A stretch of 64,000 nt of DNA from assembly GCA_938017895.1 (NCBI GenBank), contig CALIJI010000010.1:1-64000 (forward strand), in the 5' to 3' direction. The notes beneath the pieces were generated by a model, which did not search any database, had not been told where the DNA came from, and saw only the letters and a list, made by a program, of their open reading frames with translations. The DNA is from an uncultured bacterium (lineage in GTDB: Bacteria; Patescibacteriota; Saccharimonadia; Saccharimonadales; Saccharimonadaceae). Position 1 is the first letter of the stretch; the number at the start of each line of letters is the position of its first letter. The position numbers and the translations under genes are program-made. Shown piece by piece: positions 47,669 to 56,622 of the stretch.

Positions 47669-48910
47669 TTAAGCAAGCTCTTCTAAAAGCTCATCTCGAT
47701 TCAATATTTTTAGCTCGCCACTTACGCGCTCAACTAGCTCAAAGCTATCACTCTCCATTAAACGATCAGAGACGGTCACCCGATAAGGAATGCCCATCAG
47801 CTCAGCATCTGCAAATTTTTGACCTGGGCGCACTTCTCGATCATCAAACAAAACTTCAATACCCTTCGCTTGTAATTCTTTATAAATTTCTTCTGCGAGT
47901 TGTTTTGATCGATCACCAATCTGAACGAGATAAACTTTAGCTGGTGCAACATTTTCCGGCCAAACAAGACCTTTATCATCAGAGAAATGTTCAGCAATCA
48001 TACCCATCACTCGACTCGGGCCAATGCCATAACTACCCATAAATACAGGCTTTTCGACACCATATCGATCTATAAACTTTAACCCCAAAGCTTCAGAGAA
48101 TTTATAACCAAGTGTAAAAATATTACCAACTTCTACCGCTTTCTCTTCTCGCAAATCTTCTCGTTTTAAGCCAAGCTCAGTCAAAACTTCATCCGTCAAG
48201 ACTTCTTCATTAATAGCAATTTTCTTTTCATCCGAAATATAAATCGTGTCTTCACCTACAGAACTAACTGTTTGAAACTCATGACTAAATTTCGAAAAAC
48301 TTCCGCCACTCGCAAAAGTTTTATACGTAAAATCACCTAAACCAAGTCGCGCAAAAACTCGCGCATAAGCTTGCGAAATTTTATCGTAAAACTCATCGTG
48401 CTGTTCACGGTTTTCAGAAAAACTATATAAATCCTTCATCAAAAATTCGCGCCCACGCATCAAGCCGCTTTTACTACGAAGCTCTGCCCTAAACTTAGTC
48501 TGAAACTGATACGGATAAACTGGTAAATCTTTGTAGCTATTGATGAAATTTTTCATCATTTTTGTGATTGGCTCTTCATGAGTTGGCGCAAGCCCAAACT
48601 CTCGACCGTTCGAAAGTTTAGTTTTAAACCAAACATCCATCACCTCATCACTCCAACGACCGCTAGCCTGCCAAGTCTCAGGATTCTGAAGTGCCGTCAG
48701 GCTAATTTCATTACCGCCTACCGCATTCATTTCTTCGCGGATAATTTGAATAATCTTATCCAACACAATTTTTCCAAGTGGCAAAAAATCGTAAACACCC
48801 GCCATTTCTTTATGAATAAACCCAGCCCGAATCAAAAGTTGTGCATTTTTTGAAACTTCGTCCGATGGACTAGTTTTTGAAGTTTTAGTAAATAAATTAG
48901 TTACTCTCAT
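47669..48910 (-). CDS. proS: Prolyl-tRNA synthetase, short form without editing insert
   Basis: Class II enzyme that charges tRNA-Pro. AGFIHKEMAGVYDFLPLGKI (motif 1 region), TKFRAELRSKSGLMRGREFL (motif 2), GSYGIGPSRVMGMIAEHF (motif 3) and the C-terminal anticodon domain (VYLVQIGDRSKQLAEEIYKE) are clear. At 413 residues it lacks the roughly 180-residue INS editing domain that typical bacterial ProRS (about 570 aa) carries between motifs 2 and 3, so cis-editing of Ala-tRNA-Pro must be absent. AAAGGA lies before the ATG. Confidence 0.94.
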   Translation of the reverse strand: MRVTNLFTKTSKTSPSDEVSKNAQLLIRAGFIHKEMAGVYDFLPLGKIVLDKIIQIIREEMNAVGGNEISLTALQNPETWQASGRWSDEVMDVWFKTKLSNGREFGLAPTHEEPITKMMKNFINSYKDLPVYPYQFQTKFRAELRSKSGLMRGREFLMKDLYSFSENREQHDEFYDKISQAYARVFARLGLGDFTYKTFASGGSFSKFSHEFQTVSSVGEDTIYISDEKKIAINEEVLTDEVLTELGLKREDLREEKAVEVGNIFTLGYKFSEALGLKFIDRYGVEKPVFMGSYGIGPSRVMGMIAEHFSDDKGLVWPENVAPAKVYLVQIGDRSKQLAEEIYKELQAKGIEVLFDDREVRPGQKFADAELMGIPYRVTVSDRLMESDSFELVERVSGELKILNRDELLEELA

Positions 48911-48928
48911 TTCATTCCTTTACATCAT

Positions 48929-48959
48929 AAAAGCTCAGCATTTGATCAGCTGAGCTTTT
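48929..48959 (-). terminator. greA terminator
   Basis: A perfect 11-bp stem AAAAGCTCAGC (48929-48939) with GCTGAGCTTTT (48949-48959) between greA and proS; the U-tract is only the end of the stem arm. Confidence 0.7.
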
Positions 48960-48963
48960 ATAT

Positions 48964-49425
48964 TTATTTAATTTCTGTAATTTCGTATTGAATTGCGGCT
49001 TTTGGAGTCGTAATTTCAACAATTTCACCGAGCTTTTTACCCATAAGTTGCTGACCAATTGGTGATTCATTACTAATTTTACCCTCAAGGGGGTTTGCTT
49101 CAACTTTACCAACAACTGTATAGTGAACAATTTTATTGTCCGAAAGGTTCTTCAGGCTAACTTGACTACCAAGAGAGACCTCTCCTTTAGCTCCGCTACC
49201 AATTATTTCTGCATTCTGTAGAATATTCTCAATTTCTAAAATTCGACTCTCTGCCAAGCCTTGCTTTTTACGGGCTGCATCATATTCGGAATTTTCACGC
49301 AAATCACCAAAATCTCGCGCTGTAGCAACTTCTTCGGCGATTGCTTTTCGCTCTGAAATAAGCTGTTTTAGTTCAGCTTCAAGCTCCTGTTTCCCAATTT
49401 TTGTGATATTAAAAACTTGTTTCAT
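48964..49425 (-). CDS. greA: Transcription elongation factor GreA
   Basis: GreA stimulates transcript cleavage in backtracked RNA polymerase. The N-terminal coiled coil has the tip acidic pair in ARDFGDLRENSEYDAARKKQ (Asp-Glu), and the C-terminal FKBP-like domain has SPIGQQLMGKKLGEIVEI. Two nearby ATGs exist: the one at 49431 lies only 3 nt after a TATAAT (49435-49440), too close to be transcribed, so 49425 is chosen (153 residues), with a leader of a few bases at most. Confidence 0.95.
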   Translation of the reverse strand: MKQVFNITKIGKQELEAELKQLISERKAIAEEVATARDFGDLRENSEYDAARKKQGLAESRILEIENILQNAEIIGSGAKGEVSLGSQVSLKNLSDNKIVHYTVVGKVEANPLEGKISNESPIGQQLMGKKLGEIVEITTPKAAIQYEITEIK

Positions 49426-49464
49426 ATTCATAAAATTATAGCAAATAGCAATATTGAAGTCAAG

Positions 49465-50211
49465 CTACATAAGCGTTAAAGTAGGCAAAACAAACAGAAC
49501 GACAAAAGCTAATGCATTCTTTAAGAAATGAAGAATTATGCCAGCCCAAATCGTATCAGTTATCTTCTCACGAATAGAACAAGCCACAAAGCTCATCACA
49601 AAAGTAGTAACCCCAAGACTAAGCTCTAAATGAGCAATACCAAAAGTTAAACTTACTATAAACATCGCTAACCAAGGATTTATTTTTCGAAGCTCACCAT
49701 AAGCAATTCCCCGAAAGATAAATTCCTCCACGATCGCCGGAATAATTGTAAGACTCAAGAACGCTAGAATATATTGAAAAGGCCCGTGTATCCCCGAAAA
49801 ACCAATTTTTTGCTCCCCAGGATGAATATTAGTTAGGCTAAGTAAAACACCAGCTATAAGAAGTGTGATAAGTAGCCCCAAAACACCAAGTGCAACATCA
49901 GACCAAGTCAGATCTTTCTGCACTCCTAAATCATCTGGTGTGAACTTTTTAGACAAAAGCTTTTGAGGTATAAAATAAGCAATTATTGACGTTACCAAAA
50001 AACTTACCACAATATAAAATCCAGTAGTCGTATTATTCTGCATAATCTGCGCCACTAGTTCATTATTACCACCCACTGACAAAAATACTACAGCTCTTAT
50101 AATGACAGCAACAATAGCCTGTGAGCCAAAAAATGCCACTAAAGGAAAAATTAGCCAAAAAATAACCTTTCCCCAATCTTTAGAATAGACATCCGAAAAA
50201 AATTTTTGCAC
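49465..50211 (-). CDS. CPBP-family intramembrane metalloprotease
   Basis: A 248-residue membrane protein with about six to seven helices. The ABI/CPBP motif EExxxR is Glu162-Glu163-x3-Arg167 in IVEEFIFRGIAYGELRK, with FGIAHLELSLG providing the conserved His of motif 2. It belongs to the Rce1/CAAX-like protease family, which in bacteria serves in bacteriocin immunity or peptide maturation. The GTG start overlaps the rseP stop as TAGTG, so it is coupled to another intramembrane protease. Confidence 0.9.
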   Translation of the reverse strand: MQKFFSDVYSKDWGKVIFWLIFPLVAFFGSQAIVAVIIRAVVFLSVGGNNELVAQIMQNNTTTGFYIVVSFLVTSIIAYFIPQKLLSKKFTPDDLGVQKDLTWSDVALGVLGLLITLLIAGVLLSLTNIHPGEQKIGFSGIHGPFQYILAFLSLTIIPAIVEEFIFRGIAYGELRKINPWLAMFIVSLTFGIAHLELSLGVTTFVMSFVACSIREKITDTIWAGIILHFLKNALAFVVLFVLPTLTLM

Positions 50212-51380
50212 TAGAAAAACCTTCCAATATCAAGAATAATAACTAAAACCGTCAAAATTAACATAGCATAGACCCCATATGTCAATATTTGCTCTTCCCG
50301 TTCTTTAGTGAGAGGTTTTCGAAGAATTTTACGATAAATAAATGTCAAAAGCCAACGACCACCATCTAGCACAGGAATCGGCAGTACGTTCATACATGCA
50401 AGGCTAAGCGAAATTAAAGCAGAAAGTAATATAATCGTTTCAACTCCAGCTTGCGTAGCTGTTGGAAAAAGAATACCTAAAATTGAAAGAGGGCCTGCAA
50501 CAGATTTTCCAGCTTTTTCTAATTTTTCATTAGCAATTTGTTGAGTTTTAGGACTTGAACTAATTTTTTGCACAAAACCCGTTACGGTATTCGAAATTAG
50601 CTCGCCTAAACTGCGAAAAGTTTCCACCGAAAGCTGAGCTGTCACGCCCAATCCAACAATTGGCGCACTCCATGTAGAATGAATTTTCTGCGAGTTAGAA
50701 TCGCTCCCTAATCCAAGATAGCCTTTTTTGTCATCATTATTAGAGCGAACTTTTGCTGATTTGATAGATGATTTTCCATCACGAATAATTTCAATATCTA
50801 TATTCTTTCCGGCATTATTTTTCGTAATATTGGAAATCTGCTCCGAATTTTCAATTTTTTGCCCATTAATTTTTAAAATTTGATCACCACGACGAATACC
50901 AGCTTTTGCTGCCGGTAGATTATCCACTACCTGAACCGCAATAATCTCACCGCCAGTTATTCGAGCGTCGCTAGAAATATAAAATTGATTCGGAAGCATT
51001 TTAGGGAGACCAAATAAGGCCAAAAAAGCAAATAAAATTATAGCAACTAGCCAGTTCATTGCTACACCAGCAAAGAGAATTTGTGTCTTTCCCCAAAAAC
51101 TAGCAGCACCGTAATCACCTTCTCCAGAATCAGAATCATTTTCACCCTGTAACTTTACGTAACCGCCAAGTGGAATCCAATTGATCGCAACAGGAGTGCC
51201 TTTTGGTAAAATTCTATCTGTTTTAGTATTAAATTTAAAAATATTAGGCGGAAATCCTAATCCATACTCTTTTAGTTTTACGCCATTTTTTTTAGCCGCC
51301 ATCGCATGACCAAGCTCATGCAATCCGACTAAAATAGTTAAAACAACTAAACCAATTATAATTCCGAAAATTAAGTCCAT
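50211..51380 (-). CDS. rseP: RseP-type site-2 intramembrane metalloprotease
   Basis: A 389-residue S2P zinc protease that cuts transmembrane segments of anti-sigma factors or leftover signal peptides. The zinc motif HELGH is at 21-25 in the first helix (LVGLHELGHAMAAKK), one PDZ domain is at about 130-210 (DNLPAAKAGIRRGDQILKIN), and the third zinc ligand lies in LPIPVLDGGRWL. AGGAGG is before the ATG. The CPBP gene follows as TAGTG and frr lies upstream. No sigma/anti-sigma pair is in the window. Confidence 0.95.
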   Translation of the reverse strand: MDLIFGIIIGLVVLTILVGLHELGHAMAAKKNGVKLKEYGLGFPPNIFKFNTKTDRILPKGTPVAINWIPLGGYVKLQGENDSDSGEGDYGAASFWGKTQILFAGVAMNWLVAIILFAFLALFGLPKMLPNQFYISSDARITGGEIIAVQVVDNLPAAKAGIRRGDQILKINGQKIENSEQISNITKNNAGKNIDIEIIRDGKSSIKSAKVRSNNDDKKGYLGLGSDSNSQKIHSTWSAPIVGLGVTAQLSVETFRSLGELISNTVTGFVQKISSSPKTQQIANEKLEKAGKSVAGPLSILGILFPTATQAGVETIILLSALISLSLACMNVLPIPVLDGGRWLLTFIYRKILRKPLTKEREEQILTYGVYAMLILTVLVIILDIGRFF

Positions 51381-51416
51381 TCTTAAAGATACCCTCCTCT
51401 ACTTTATAAAAATAAA

Positions 51417-51444
51417 ATCAGCCCAAATAAAACTCTGGGCTGAT
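51417..51444 (-). terminator. frr terminator
   Basis: ATCAGCCCA (51417-51425) pairs with TGGGCTGAT (51436-51444), with a U-rich tail on the minus strand. Confidence 0.88.
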
Positions 51445-51449
51445 AAAAA

Positions 51450-52001
51450 TTAAATCGTTAGAATTTCTTTTTCTTTAGATTTAAATAATTCATCAATTTT
51501 TGCACCAAAATTCTTTATCTCGATATCAATATCTTTTTCAATCCCACGAAGATCATCCTCGGTAATAGATTTATCATCTTTCAACCTTTTGGCCACCTTG
51601 AGTGCGTCTTGACGAATATTGCGAAGTGCAATTTTAGCATCTTCCACTTTTTCGGACGTTTGTTTTACGATTTGTTTGCGCCGTTCTTCAGTCAAAGGTG
51701 GAACTGGAACGCGCACTACTCGACCATCATCACTCGGATTAAAACCAAGACCCTGATCAGCGCGGATTGCAGAAGAGATAGCTGAAATATTATTAGTATC
51801 AAAAGGAGTAATCAAAATCATCGAGGCCTCTGGAGCCGTCATATTAGAAATCTGATTGAGTGGCATTTTCGTACCGTAAACTTCAACCGTTACACCATCA
51901 AGCATTGAAGGATGCGCTCGTCCAGTTCGAACTTTCTTGAGCTCACCTTTATAATGTTCAAGCGCGTGATTCATTTTTTCTTTGTAATCATTAATATCCA
52001 T
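51450..52001 (-). CDS. frr: Ribosome recycling factor
   Basis: A 183-residue RRF that splits post-termination ribosomes with EF-G. LKKVRTGRAHPSMLDGVTVE, MILITPFDTNNISAISSAIR and VRVPVPPLTEERRKQIVKQT are hallmark segments of the L-shaped fold. AGAGGATAAT precedes the ATG. It is not next to pyrH or tsf, its usual neighbours, within this window. Confidence 0.96.
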   Translation of the reverse strand: MDINDYKEKMNHALEHYKGELKKVRTGRAHPSMLDGVTVEVYGTKMPLNQISNMTAPEASMILITPFDTNNISAISSAIRADQGLGFNPSDDGRVVRVPVPPLTEERRKQIVKQTSEKVEDAKIALRNIRQDALKVAKRLKDDKSITEDDLRGIEKDIDIEIKNFGAKIDELFKSKEKEILTI

Positions 52002-52054
52002 ATTATCCTCTCTTTTCTTTATTATATCACAAGCTTAAACTTACAAAAAGCGAT

Positions 52055-53260
52055 TTATCTTAAATTGAATGCGGAGTACTTATCTAGAGAAGCATTAACA
52101 TCTAGCGTGTGACCATTCCTATTGATCGTAAGTTTCACTGTTTCGCCGGGGGAGTATTCGGAAATTAAGCTTGACACAGATCCAGCTGAGCCAATTTTCA
52201 CTCCATTGACAGCAGTAATAATATCACCATCTTTAACACCCGCTTTATCCGCAGCCCCACCAGGCTGAACAGATTGATCACTTCTTCTATCACGAATCCA
52301 TGCTCCGTATTTTTCAGATAGATTATTCTCCTTCGCAAGAGCTGGATTTATTGATATGTATTTTATACCCAATACAGATCTAGAAGCTTTTCCACTTGAT
52401 ATTAGCGATTTTAGCATACCCTTAGCAGCTGAAATCGGAATAGCGAAACCAATTCCATTAGCATCACTTGCAACAGCAGTATTAATACCAATCACCTGCC
52501 CTTTTGCATTAACCAGTGGACCACCAGAATTACCTGAGTTGATTGCAGCATCTGTCTGAATCATATCGCTTAAAGTCTCAGTCCGACTTGAACTTCGTCC
52601 AGAAGAGGCTGTTACAGTTCTATTTACACCAGAAATAATTCCACTTGTGACTGTACCCTGGTATTGTCCAAGAGCGTTCCCTATCGCAACCACACCTTGA
52701 CCAATTTTTAATGTTTTAGAATCACCTAATTCAGCTGGTTTAAGGTCAGAGACGCCTTTAATTTTTAGATAAGCTAAATCATTTAAAGGATCTTTTGCAG
52801 CAACTTCAACATCTTTATAAACTGTTCCATCAGAAAGAATAACCTGAATATTCGTAGCATCTTCAATTACGTGCTTATTCGTAAGAATATATCCATCACG
52901 AGTAACTATCACTCCAGTTCCGGCAGTAGAAGTAGATTCATCTTTACCATAAAAGAAGCTAGACCGGCTCTGTGCAGTACCAACAATCGAAACCACACTT
53001 GATGAAAGCTTAGATGCCACAGCCTCAACAGTAGATGAGCCTATAGATGAAGACGATGATGAATTACCGTCTTCACCCGAAGATATACTGCTTGTGGATG
53101 AAGATTGTTTTTTAATTAGATGAGATACCATAATTCCACCGCCCGAAAGAACTGCTATTGATCCAACAATCACGACAGCAATAATAGCTGAGTTAGGACC
53201 CCTTTTAACTTTGTCTACTTTTATAATTTTTTGATTACTTATTTTTCCCTCTTTATCCAT
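52055..53260 (-). CDS. HtrA/DegP-type membrane-anchored serine protease
   Basis: A 401-residue envelope quality-control protease. One N-terminal helix (SAIIAVVIVGSIAVLSGGGI) is followed by a Ser-rich linker, the trypsin-like domain with His130 (LTNKHVIED), Asp161 (DPLNDLAYL) and Ser245 (NSGNSGGPLV), and one C-terminal PDZ domain (about 300-395). This is the S1C architecture. A TATAAT (53268-53273) ends 7 nt before the ATG. It stands next to other envelope proteases (rseP, CPBP) and signal peptidase. Confidence 0.95.
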   Translation of the reverse strand: MDKEGKISNQKIIKVDKVKRGPNSAIIAVVIVGSIAVLSGGGIMVSHLIKKQSSSTSSISSGEDGNSSSSSSIGSSTVEAVASKLSSSVVSIVGTAQSRSSFFYGKDESTSTAGTGVIVTRDGYILTNKHVIEDATNIQVILSDGTVYKDVEVAAKDPLNDLAYLKIKGVSDLKPAELGDSKTLKIGQGVVAIGNALGQYQGTVTSGIISGVNRTVTASSGRSSSRTETLSDMIQTDAAINSGNSGGPLVNAKGQVIGINTAVASDANGIGFAIPISAAKGMLKSLISSGKASRSVLGIKYISINPALAKENNLSEKYGAWIRDRRSDQSVQPGGAADKAGVKDGDIITAVNGVKIGSAGSVSSLISEYSPGETVKLTINRNGHTLDVNASLDKYSAFNLR

Positions 53261-53267
53261 AATATTT

Positions 53268-53273
53268 ATTATA
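53268..53273 (-). promoter_or_regulatory. -10 box of htrA gene, leaderless geometry
   Basis: TATAAT on the minus strand, 7 nt before the ATG at 53260. Confidence 0.65.
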
Positions 53274-53304
53274 TCAATCCTTCCTTAATATAAGCTTAAT
53301 TATT

Positions 53305-54081
53305 TCAACTTTGCGGAATTGTTGAAAAAAGTAGAATAAGCAGCAAGCATATAGATAATGTAAATAATGTTGGCACAATTAAATCTCGAGCTGTTTTATT
53401 ATTATTTCGCGAAATTGAAAGTGCTTCAAAAGTTAAAAAGCTTATCACTGTCGCAATTATAGAAGCCTGAGGAATTGTAAAGATGAAAATATCGCCAACT
53501 TTAACGGTATAGCCAACAAGTAGAAAACTTAAAACCCATAAAAATTCTGCAAAAATCATCCCCCAAAACAAACTAAGTAGTTCAATATTGTTATTTTCAT
53601 CACTTGAAAGAACATGCCTAAAACTAGCATACCCAATAATAAATGCTGAAATTACCACTATCTCAACAGGCCACGAATAAGCAACGGATAAAATGGCAGT
53701 AAGACCAACAAAAATCGAAAGTAATGCTTGTGCTTTTACTAAGTTTTCACTATTCTGAGGCTTAAGCCATAATAGCCACCCCAGATAGACAATTATTAGA
53801 GTAGCCTGAGATAACCAGAAATCTATACTTGAGAACATTAAAACCACAATCCCAAGACTAAAGATTAAATCAACTAAATTTGATTTAAAATTTGCAGCCC
53901 AATATAATGGTCGCACAGCAAAAGTTCTCCACTTAGAAATAATAACCAAAATTATCGCTAAAAAAGGCATCTTGGTCACGAAAATAGATAGCCAACAGGC
54001 TGCAACGAGAATAATATTTAAAAAAATATGAGCAATTGAGCTAGCAAGTGAATGCTTTTTTGAAACACTAATAAAATCCAT
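53305..54081 (-). CDS. Polytopic membrane protein of unknown function
   Basis: A 258-residue protein with about eight hydrophobic helices, such as ILVAACWLSIFVTKMPFLAI, LVDLIFSLGIVVLMFSSIDF, LLSLFWGMIFAEFLWVLSFL and TLFTLSICLLLILLF. No catalytic or transport motif is recognised. The short soluble loops include HVLSSDENNNIE and SRNNNKTARD. It lies between htrA and lepB. A TATAAT ends 9 nt before the ATG. Confidence 0.7.
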   Translation of the reverse strand: MDFISVSKKHSLASSIAHIFLNIILVAACWLSIFVTKMPFLAIILVIISKWRTFAVRPLYWAANFKSNLVDLIFSLGIVVLMFSSIDFWLSQATLIIVYLGWLLWLKPQNSENLVKAQALLSIFVGLTAILSVAYSWPVEIVVISAFIIGYASFRHVLSSDENNNIELLSLFWGMIFAEFLWVLSFLLVGYTVKVGDIFIFTIPQASIIATVISFLTFEALSISRNNNKTARDLIVPTLFTLSICLLLILLFSTIPQS

Positions 54082-54122
54082 ACTTCATACATTATACCAC
54101 GAGCAACCAAAAATAACCATAA

Positions 54123-54151
54123 TTGTAAAAATAATTTATTCATGCTAAAAT
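54123..54151 (+). promoter_or_regulatory. lepB promoter, leaderless geometry
   Basis: TTGTAA (54123-54128), 17 bp, TGC-TAAAAT (54146-54151), then 6 nt to the ATG at 54158. Confidence 0.8.
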
Positions 54152-54157
54152 TGTGTA

Positions 54158-54775
54158 ATGAAGAGTAATTTTTGGCAGAGACACAAAACACTTACTGATA
54201 TTTTGGGGATTTTCTTTTTTATTATTTCGGTTACTGTAGGTACAATATTAATTAATTCATTCATCTTCCAAAGCTTTACAATTGTTGGTGGAAGTATGGA
54301 AAATACCTTTCATGATGGCGATAAAGTTATAATCAATAGGTTACCTATAACTTGGGCCAATTTAAAAAATTCAAACTATACACCAAAACGTGGAGAAATT
54401 ATAGTATTCAAAAATCCACAATATCAACTCGGTATGAAAGACCAATATATAATTAAACGCGTAATCGCCTTCGCTGGAGAAAAAGTAAAAGTTAACAACA
54501 ATGGCGATGTTACAGTCTTTAATTCTGGACACAAAAATGGATTTAATCCAGACTCTAATTTTAAGAATGAACCAAAAAAATATACAAGCCATCCAGGTGA
54601 GTGGATAGTGCCAGAAAATGAAATCTTTGTAATGGGTGACAATCGCGAAGGTAATAATTCTTATGACTCTCGTAGCGGTTTAGGGACGGTACCTCTTTAT
54701 GACATAGTTGGTCCGGTTGCTTTTCGTATTTTCCCCATAGATAAAATTCGAACTTTTGAATATCCACAAAATTAA
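54158..54775 (+). CDS. lepB: Signal peptidase I
   Basis: A 205-residue membrane serine protease that removes Sec signal peptides. One N-terminal helix (DILGIFFFIISVTVGTILIN) is followed by box B with catalytic Ser46 (FTIVGGSMENTF), box D with Lys100 (QYIIKRVIAFAGE) and box E (VMGDNREGNNSYDSRSGLG). It would process the secreted surface proteins in this window. The gene is predicted leaderless and faces parB tail to tail across a shared terminator. Confidence 0.96.
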   Translation: MKSNFWQRHKTLTDILGIFFFIISVTVGTILINSFIFQSFTIVGGSMENTFHDGDKVIINRLPITWANLKNSNYTPKRGEIIVFKNPQYQLGMKDQYIIKRVIAFAGEKVKVNNNGDVTVFNSGHKNGFNPDSNFKNEPKKYTSHPGEWIVPENEIFVMGDNREGNNSYDSRSGLGTVPLYDIVGPVAFRIFPIDKIRTFEYPQN

Positions 54776-54818
54776 AATTAATAATCTAATAATATAAAAG
54801 ATACCTAATTTGACACCT

Positions 54819-54857
54819 AAAAATACTCTCGGATGAATCTATTCCGAGAGTATTTTT
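54819..54857. terminator. Bidirectional terminator, lepB/parB
   Basis: A perfect 15-bp stem (54819-54833 with 54843-54857). The last codons and stop of parB lie inside the stem, so this coding end is constrained by RNA structure. Confidence 0.9.
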
Positions 54858-55741
54858 TCTATCCGCTTAAGCTCTTCTTCATTCTTAAACTTAATAGTAA
54901 TTCTTCCATTACCTCGAGCCGAAGTTTTGATATTCACATCTGTTTTTAACCTAGCAGCAATCTTCCTAGCATTTTGTTCAAAAGGCATCTTAGTTAAGCT
55001 TTTCAAGCTTTTAGCTGATTTATCCTTTTGCTCCTGCAGCTGCTTTTTATACTGAACAAGAAATTGCTCCAACTTGCGCGCACTCCAGCCTTCCTCGATA
55101 ATTTTTGGTAAAATTTTCAAAACGGTCTCTTTATCAACTTTAAGAAGCGGTCGGACCTGACCTTCTTTTAGCTCACCAGAGTAAACATATTTTTTAACCT
55201 CATCCGGCAAATTAAGCAATCTTAAAGTATTCAAAACAGCACTCTCGCTACGCCCACCAACCCGTTCACCAATTTGCTTAGCTGTCATATTAAATTGTTC
55301 CCGAAGCTTTAGGTAGGCCGTAGCTGTTTCGAGAACGTTCAAGTCTGATCGTTGAATATTCTCAATCAAACTTAACTCAAGCCGATTCTGGTCAGATAGT
55401 TCACGCACAATAGCAGGAATTTTCTTTAGACCTGCTAACTTGGAAGCTCTAAAACGACGTTCCCCGGCCACAATCACAAACTTATCAGAGTCATCTTTCT
55501 TTATTAAAACAATTGGCTGTAAAACACCGTGGATTTTAATCGAATCAGCTAATTTCTGAAGTAACTCTTCGTCAAAATGTCGACGCGGCTGATCTGGATC
55601 TGGCGTAATTCGATCAAGGGATATCTCCTGTAGTTTACTAATCTCTGAATCAACGCCCAAAGTCGGATCAAACTGATCATCGATAATCATTTCTGTCGGG
55701 ATTAAAGATGAAAATCCTCTGCCTAAGCCTTTTTTAGCCAT
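54839..55741 (-). CDS. parB: Chromosome partitioning protein ParB
   Basis: ParB binds parS and, as a CTP-dependent clamp, loads partition complexes. MAKKGLGRGFSSLIPTE is the usual opening, the CTPase motif region is VIVAGERRFRASKLAGLKKI (GERRxRA), and the helix-turn-helix is MTAKQIGERVGGRSESAVLN. The frame is open eight codons further up, but GGAGAAG in front of the ATG at 55741 fixes the start (300 residues). It overlaps parA by 8 nt. No consensus parS was seen by eye nearby. Confidence 0.95.
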   Translation of the reverse strand: MAKKGLGRGFSSLIPTEMIIDDQFDPTLGVDSEISKLQEISLDRITPDPDQPRRHFDEELLQKLADSIKIHGVLQPIVLIKKDDSDKFVIVAGERRFRASKLAGLKKIPAIVRELSDQNRLELSLIENIQRSDLNVLETATAYLKLREQFNMTAKQIGERVGGRSESAVLNTLRLLNLPDEVKKYVYSGELKEGQVRPLLKVDKETVLKILPKIIEEGWSARKLEQFLVQYKKQLQEQKDKSAKSLKSLTKMPFEQNARKIAARLKTDVNIKTSARGNGRITIKFKNEEELKRIEKILSE

Positions 55742-56510
55742 TACTCTTCTCCTGTGTTCGTTCAATAATTTCTTTAGCTACAGCTTTATAAGCACGAGCC
55801 CCTTTGCTAAATCGATCATAAATCCCTACTGGCACGCCATGGCTTGGTGCTTCAGCAAGGCGAATATTACGTGGAATTGGGGTCGAAAAAACCTTACCTG
55901 GAAAGAATTTTTTAATCTCTTCGTAAACTTGACCGCTCAAAGTTGTGCGCGAATCCACCATTGTTGGCAAAACGCCTAACAGCTCAAGATTGGGATTCAT
56001 ACCTTTACGTACTAATTTCATACTTTCTAGCAACTGACCAAGTCCTTCCATGGCATAAAATTCTGCCTGGACAGGCAAAACTAAATAATCGCTCGCAATA
56101 AATCCGTTAACCGTCAATAAACTTAGGCTTGGTGGCGAGTCTAAAATAACATAATCAAAATCATTACGTACATTTTCTATAGCATTTTTCAGTCGAGTAA
56201 ACCGACCTTTTGCATTAGCTAGCTCAACCTCAGTATTAGCTAAAATTGGTGTGCTCGGAGCAAGTTTTAAACCAGAAAAGCCAGTGTCAACAATTACATC
56301 TTTTAGCATTTTTTCACCAGAAATTACATCTGACATTGTGATCTCGATCTGGCTTTTATCAATACCTAAACCGCTAGTTGCATTACCTTGGGGATCAAAA
56401 TCAATCAATAAAGTCCTTAGCCCCATTTTAGCCAAAAAATAAGCTATGTTAATCGCACTGGTGGTTTTACCAACACCGCCCTTTTGATTAGTTATTGAAA
56501 TCACCTTCAT
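55734..56510 (-). CDS. parA: Chromosome partitioning ATPase ParA (Soj)
   Basis: A 258-residue ParA with the deviant Walker A ITNQKGGVGKTTSAINIAYF near the N-terminus, Walker A' in TLLIDFDPQGNATSGLG and Walker B in FDYVILDSPPSLSLLTVNG. It lacks the N-terminal DNA-binding domain of plasmid ParA, so it is the chromosomal type. A TATAAT ends 8 nt before the ATG. parB follows with an overlap. The pair often lies near the replication origin, but no dnaA or oriC is visible here. Confidence 0.96.
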   Translation of the reverse strand: MKVISITNQKGGVGKTTSAINIAYFLAKMGLRTLLIDFDPQGNATSGLGIDKSQIEITMSDVISGEKMLKDVIVDTGFSGLKLAPSTPILANTEVELANAKGRFTRLKNAIENVRNDFDYVILDSPPSLSLLTVNGFIASDYLVLPVQAEFYAMEGLGQLLESMKLVRKGMNPNLELLGVLPTMVDSRTTLSGQVYEEIKKFFPGKVFSTPIPRNIRLAEAPSHGVPVGIYDRFSKGARAYKAVAKEIIERTQEKSNG

Positions 56511-56563
56511 ATATGAGCATTATACCACAAAATAACATAAGCGACAATAAATTTTAAACCGAC

Positions 56564-56592
56564 TTGAATTTTATAGTTCTATATGTTAAAAT
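56564..56592 (+). promoter_or_regulatory. rplU promoter
   Basis: TTGAAT (56564-56569), 17 bp, TGT-TAAAAT (56587-56592). A leader of about 25 nt carries GAGG before the ATG. Confidence 0.8.
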
Positions 56593-56622
56593 AATTAAGA
56601 TATTAACTTTAATGAGGATTTT

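Noticed and set aside
54839..56510. parS sites or replication origin near parAB
   Set aside because: No TGTTTCACGTGAAACA-like palindrome, DnaA-box cluster or dnaA gene was seen by eye; an approximate-match search would be needed to exclude degenerate sites.
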